NCBI GenBank assembly: GCA_963277665.1
Contig: OY728143.1
Span: 231,561,591-231,625,590, forward strand
Reading direction: 5' to 3'
DNA length: 64,000 nt
Origin: Viscum album
Lineage: Eukaryota > Streptophyta > Magnoliopsida > Santalales > Viscaceae
The first letter of the stretch is position 1. Every line of letters begins with the position of its first letter. Both the position numbers and the translations under genes were made by a program. The notes below the pieces were generated by a model that worked only from the letters and a program-made list of their open reading frames with translations, made no database searches and had not been told where the DNA came from. Positions 61,951 to 64,000 of the stretch are shown one piece after another.

Positions 61951-63390
61951 GAATAATTTGTACTTGAGTTGAGAGGTTTTATTATTCAATCTATTTCTAT
62001 TGGGTAATATTAAAACTTTGTTGTCCATGTAATTCCATCATTATAAATATAATGATCAATAATTACTTTTTTATTTCATATTTTTTATGTGGTTATACAT
62101 GTAGTGAACCTATTTTTAACAGTTAATAATATGAAAAATTTTTTGGAATGTTTTTGTAGTTGGGCACTAAGGAACTACAAGATTCTAAGGCCTAGTGAGA
62201 TCAAAAATGATAATTTAAAAATGTTAAATATATTAATATCACAAACATATAGTATTAAATAAATTTCTTAATAACTCCAAAACTAAGAATTGGATAAGAA
62301 AAATGAGACTACATTTGAATCCAGAACATGGGGTTTACCCTAGCTGCTACCTAAAGTTGGTTGACAATAAACATTCGAATTGGGTTACCATTGGTTTGTA
62401 CATTATGTGGTTTAATTAATGTTTTTTAATTAAATAATTTCATACCCTTAAAATAATTTACTCTTAATATAGACTATTATTTATATTATATATGGTTATA
62501 CTCATAAACATAAAATTATTTTAAGGCATTGGAGAGGAGACAATTATTTATATTATATATTGTTTACTCTTAAGATATTTGAGAGGCGCCACTGAAATTA
62601 TTCATTGGTAGATCGAAACAGGGTGATGAATAGTGACTAGATCAAGGTGGGCCGGGAGGCACAAACATAGAGAGACTCATCCTTTACTGGAAAATTAAGT
62701 ATTCACCAATTATTTATTCCAATAAATGTAGTTGTCATAAATTTTTTATTTATACCTTTATATTAAAATATTGTGAATGATTATTTTATATTCTTTTGAT
62801 ATCCATTTGTTCACCCTTCACATGATCCCATTAAAAAAGATTACACCAGATATTCTTGATATGTGATTCTTCTCACCCTAGATATACCCAATCTGTTTTC
62901 ATTTTTGAAGAACTCTTAGCCAATGATGTTTACTCCCTTTTTCGTATTCCATTCCACCATCAATTCTTTGAGTTCTATACCATTGGCCTGTGGCATCACA
63001 GTTCGATATATATGTGGAATTTTGGAGTGTGATTGAACCTTTAGATTCATGGCGGTTTGGTGAACGACAACAAAATCAATGATTTGTGGATGGATCAAGA
63101 CATATTAGGATAGATCCCGAGTTTCACGTGGTGCTATGTAGATATAATATTTAATGGGGGAAAAGGGAGATGGGATGCACACGGTATAAATTATAGATCA
63201 TCATGTGATTATCCATTTTACAATTTCAACCACTGAAGGGACGAAATCGATGGTTAGAGAAGATTATCACCGTTTTTGAGTGGTTGATTGATGAGGAATG
63301 TGGCAGTTAATTAAAATATATAATCATCTTGAGGATCTTTAAAATATGTGAACAAATCAACTACACACCATGTAGACTAATGAACACATA
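61951..63390. other. no recognisable gene
   Basis: It holds a short block near 62160-62200 (GGGCACTAAGGAACTACAAG) and a less A+T-rich block at 62880-63330 with scattered CG. The latter may be LTR sequence related to the following segment. The 60-codon minus-strand frame at 62916-63098 shows no domain. Confidence 0.35.
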
Positions 63391-64000
63391 ATGTGTATCC
63401 CATAGATGCATTTCTAGGGTTTTAATATAATGTTAAGTATCACACACTATGTGGACATAACCACACACCACAAGACACTACAAAGGAAACTACAATATGT
63501 TCCCGCTGGTATAAACCTATGTCCATATGATTCATGAAATGTAGTGTAATCTAGGAGTACATGGGAATGGACTGGTACCCATGTATTTCTAGGTACAAGG
63601 CCTGGTACATGGGAATGGTCCGAAGTACACAGGCACTAACATTTGTGCATGGATAGGCCCAGAGAGAATGAGGCATGTCATGTGCCACCTGTACAAACAA
63701 TGTATGATGACATGAAATCTATAATGTGTCTAGATTAGAAAATGTATAGGATATGTGGTGGGTTCATAGGAATTATGGCTCCCCATAAACACCATCTAAT
63801 TCTATCCATAACATCTTTCTCCTGTATCTCCTTCTTTTGGAAAATTTTTAAGGATCACGATTAGATTATCCTATGTTTTTTTCTATGTAAAATGTGATGG
63901 TGTAATTCATTATCACAAGAATTGTATTATGTGAGTTTTTTCTATAGTGAATATTTATTAGGAAATGCATGAAAATGGTAGAAACTACATGGGATCATCA
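63391..64000 (+). repeat. partial LTR-like sequence related to GYP2 LTR, opposite orientation
   Basis: Words such as AGGAGTACATGG, TTTCTAGGTACA and GGGAATGGTCCGAAGTACAC resemble the complement of the GYP2 LTR at about 28060-28260 (AAGAGTACATGG, TTCTAGGTACATGG, AGGAATGGTCGGAAATACAC). The similarity suggests another copy of that family starting near the right edge on the plus strand. No boundary is visible. Confidence 0.4.

Noticed and set aside
1..64000. Host genes, organelle DNA insertions, or viral insertions
   Set aside because: No intron-exon pattern, housekeeping domain, rRNA or organelle-type gene was seen. All RT-like motifs fit copia or gypsy elements with LTRs, and no virus-specific motif was found.

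Overview
This window looks like nuclear repeat DNA from a seed plant, most likely a flowering plant with a large genome. Every coding remnant I can identify belongs to plant LTR retrotransposons (a Tekay/Del-type Ty3 chromovirus, SIRE/Maximus-type Ty1/copia and a second copia type) or to a plant LINE ORF1 (DUF4283 type). I see no host gene, rRNA, tRNA, CRISPR array or bacterial-style operon. No open reading frame is intact: all coding traces carry stops and frameshifts. From about 5 kb onward the DNA is very A+T-rich and nearly free of CG, as expected of long-methylated, long-dead repeats.

Layout. (1) 1-5133, minus strand: a Ty3/gypsy chromovirus (called GYP1 here). Its 3' LTR runs off the left edge, it keeps a gag relic and the integrase C-terminus with chromodomain, and its protease, reverse transcriptase and RNase H are deleted. 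It has a long GC-rich leader with a 166-bp tandem repeat and a 5' LTR of about 1.09 kb. It sits inside (2) a Ty1/copia element, plus strand, whose RT, RNase H and 3' LTR follow at about 5134-8813. (3) 8.8-26.8 kb: an old repeat pair (8.82-10.05 and 24.73-26.02 kb) and a minus-strand copia gag relic, split by (4) a complete SIRE-like copia element at 11362-21574. That element has 2.28-kb LTRs, a 5-bp AATAT target-site duplication, a primer-binding site, and traces of gag, PR, IN, RT and RNase H in order. (5) 26848-36868, minus strand: a complete Tekay-like element (GYP2) with two 2639-bp LTRs, a primer-binding site, and gag-PR-RT-RH-IN-chromodomain relics. (6) 36.87-38.8 kb: a diverged duplication of an unrecognised, once-coding segment. 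(7) 40.5-42.2 kb: a LINE ORF1 relic with a DUF4283 domain. (8) 43-62 kb: extremely A+T-rich DNA with what I read as two eroded copies of one LTR-element family (LTR-like blocks starting near 43085, 49745, 53684 and 59848), plus 98-bp and 368-bp tandem repeats. (9) 63.4-64 kb: sequence resembling the GYP2 LTR in the opposite orientation.

Together this is a retrotransposon graveyard built by successive nested insertions, not a working gene set. The most informative signals are the insertion boundaries (LTR ends, target-site duplication, primer-binding sites), which give a relative order of events, and the tandem repeats inside leader and U3 regions. I found no convincing new enzyme or defence system. 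Coordinates of domain relics are approximate because reading frames break repeatedly.
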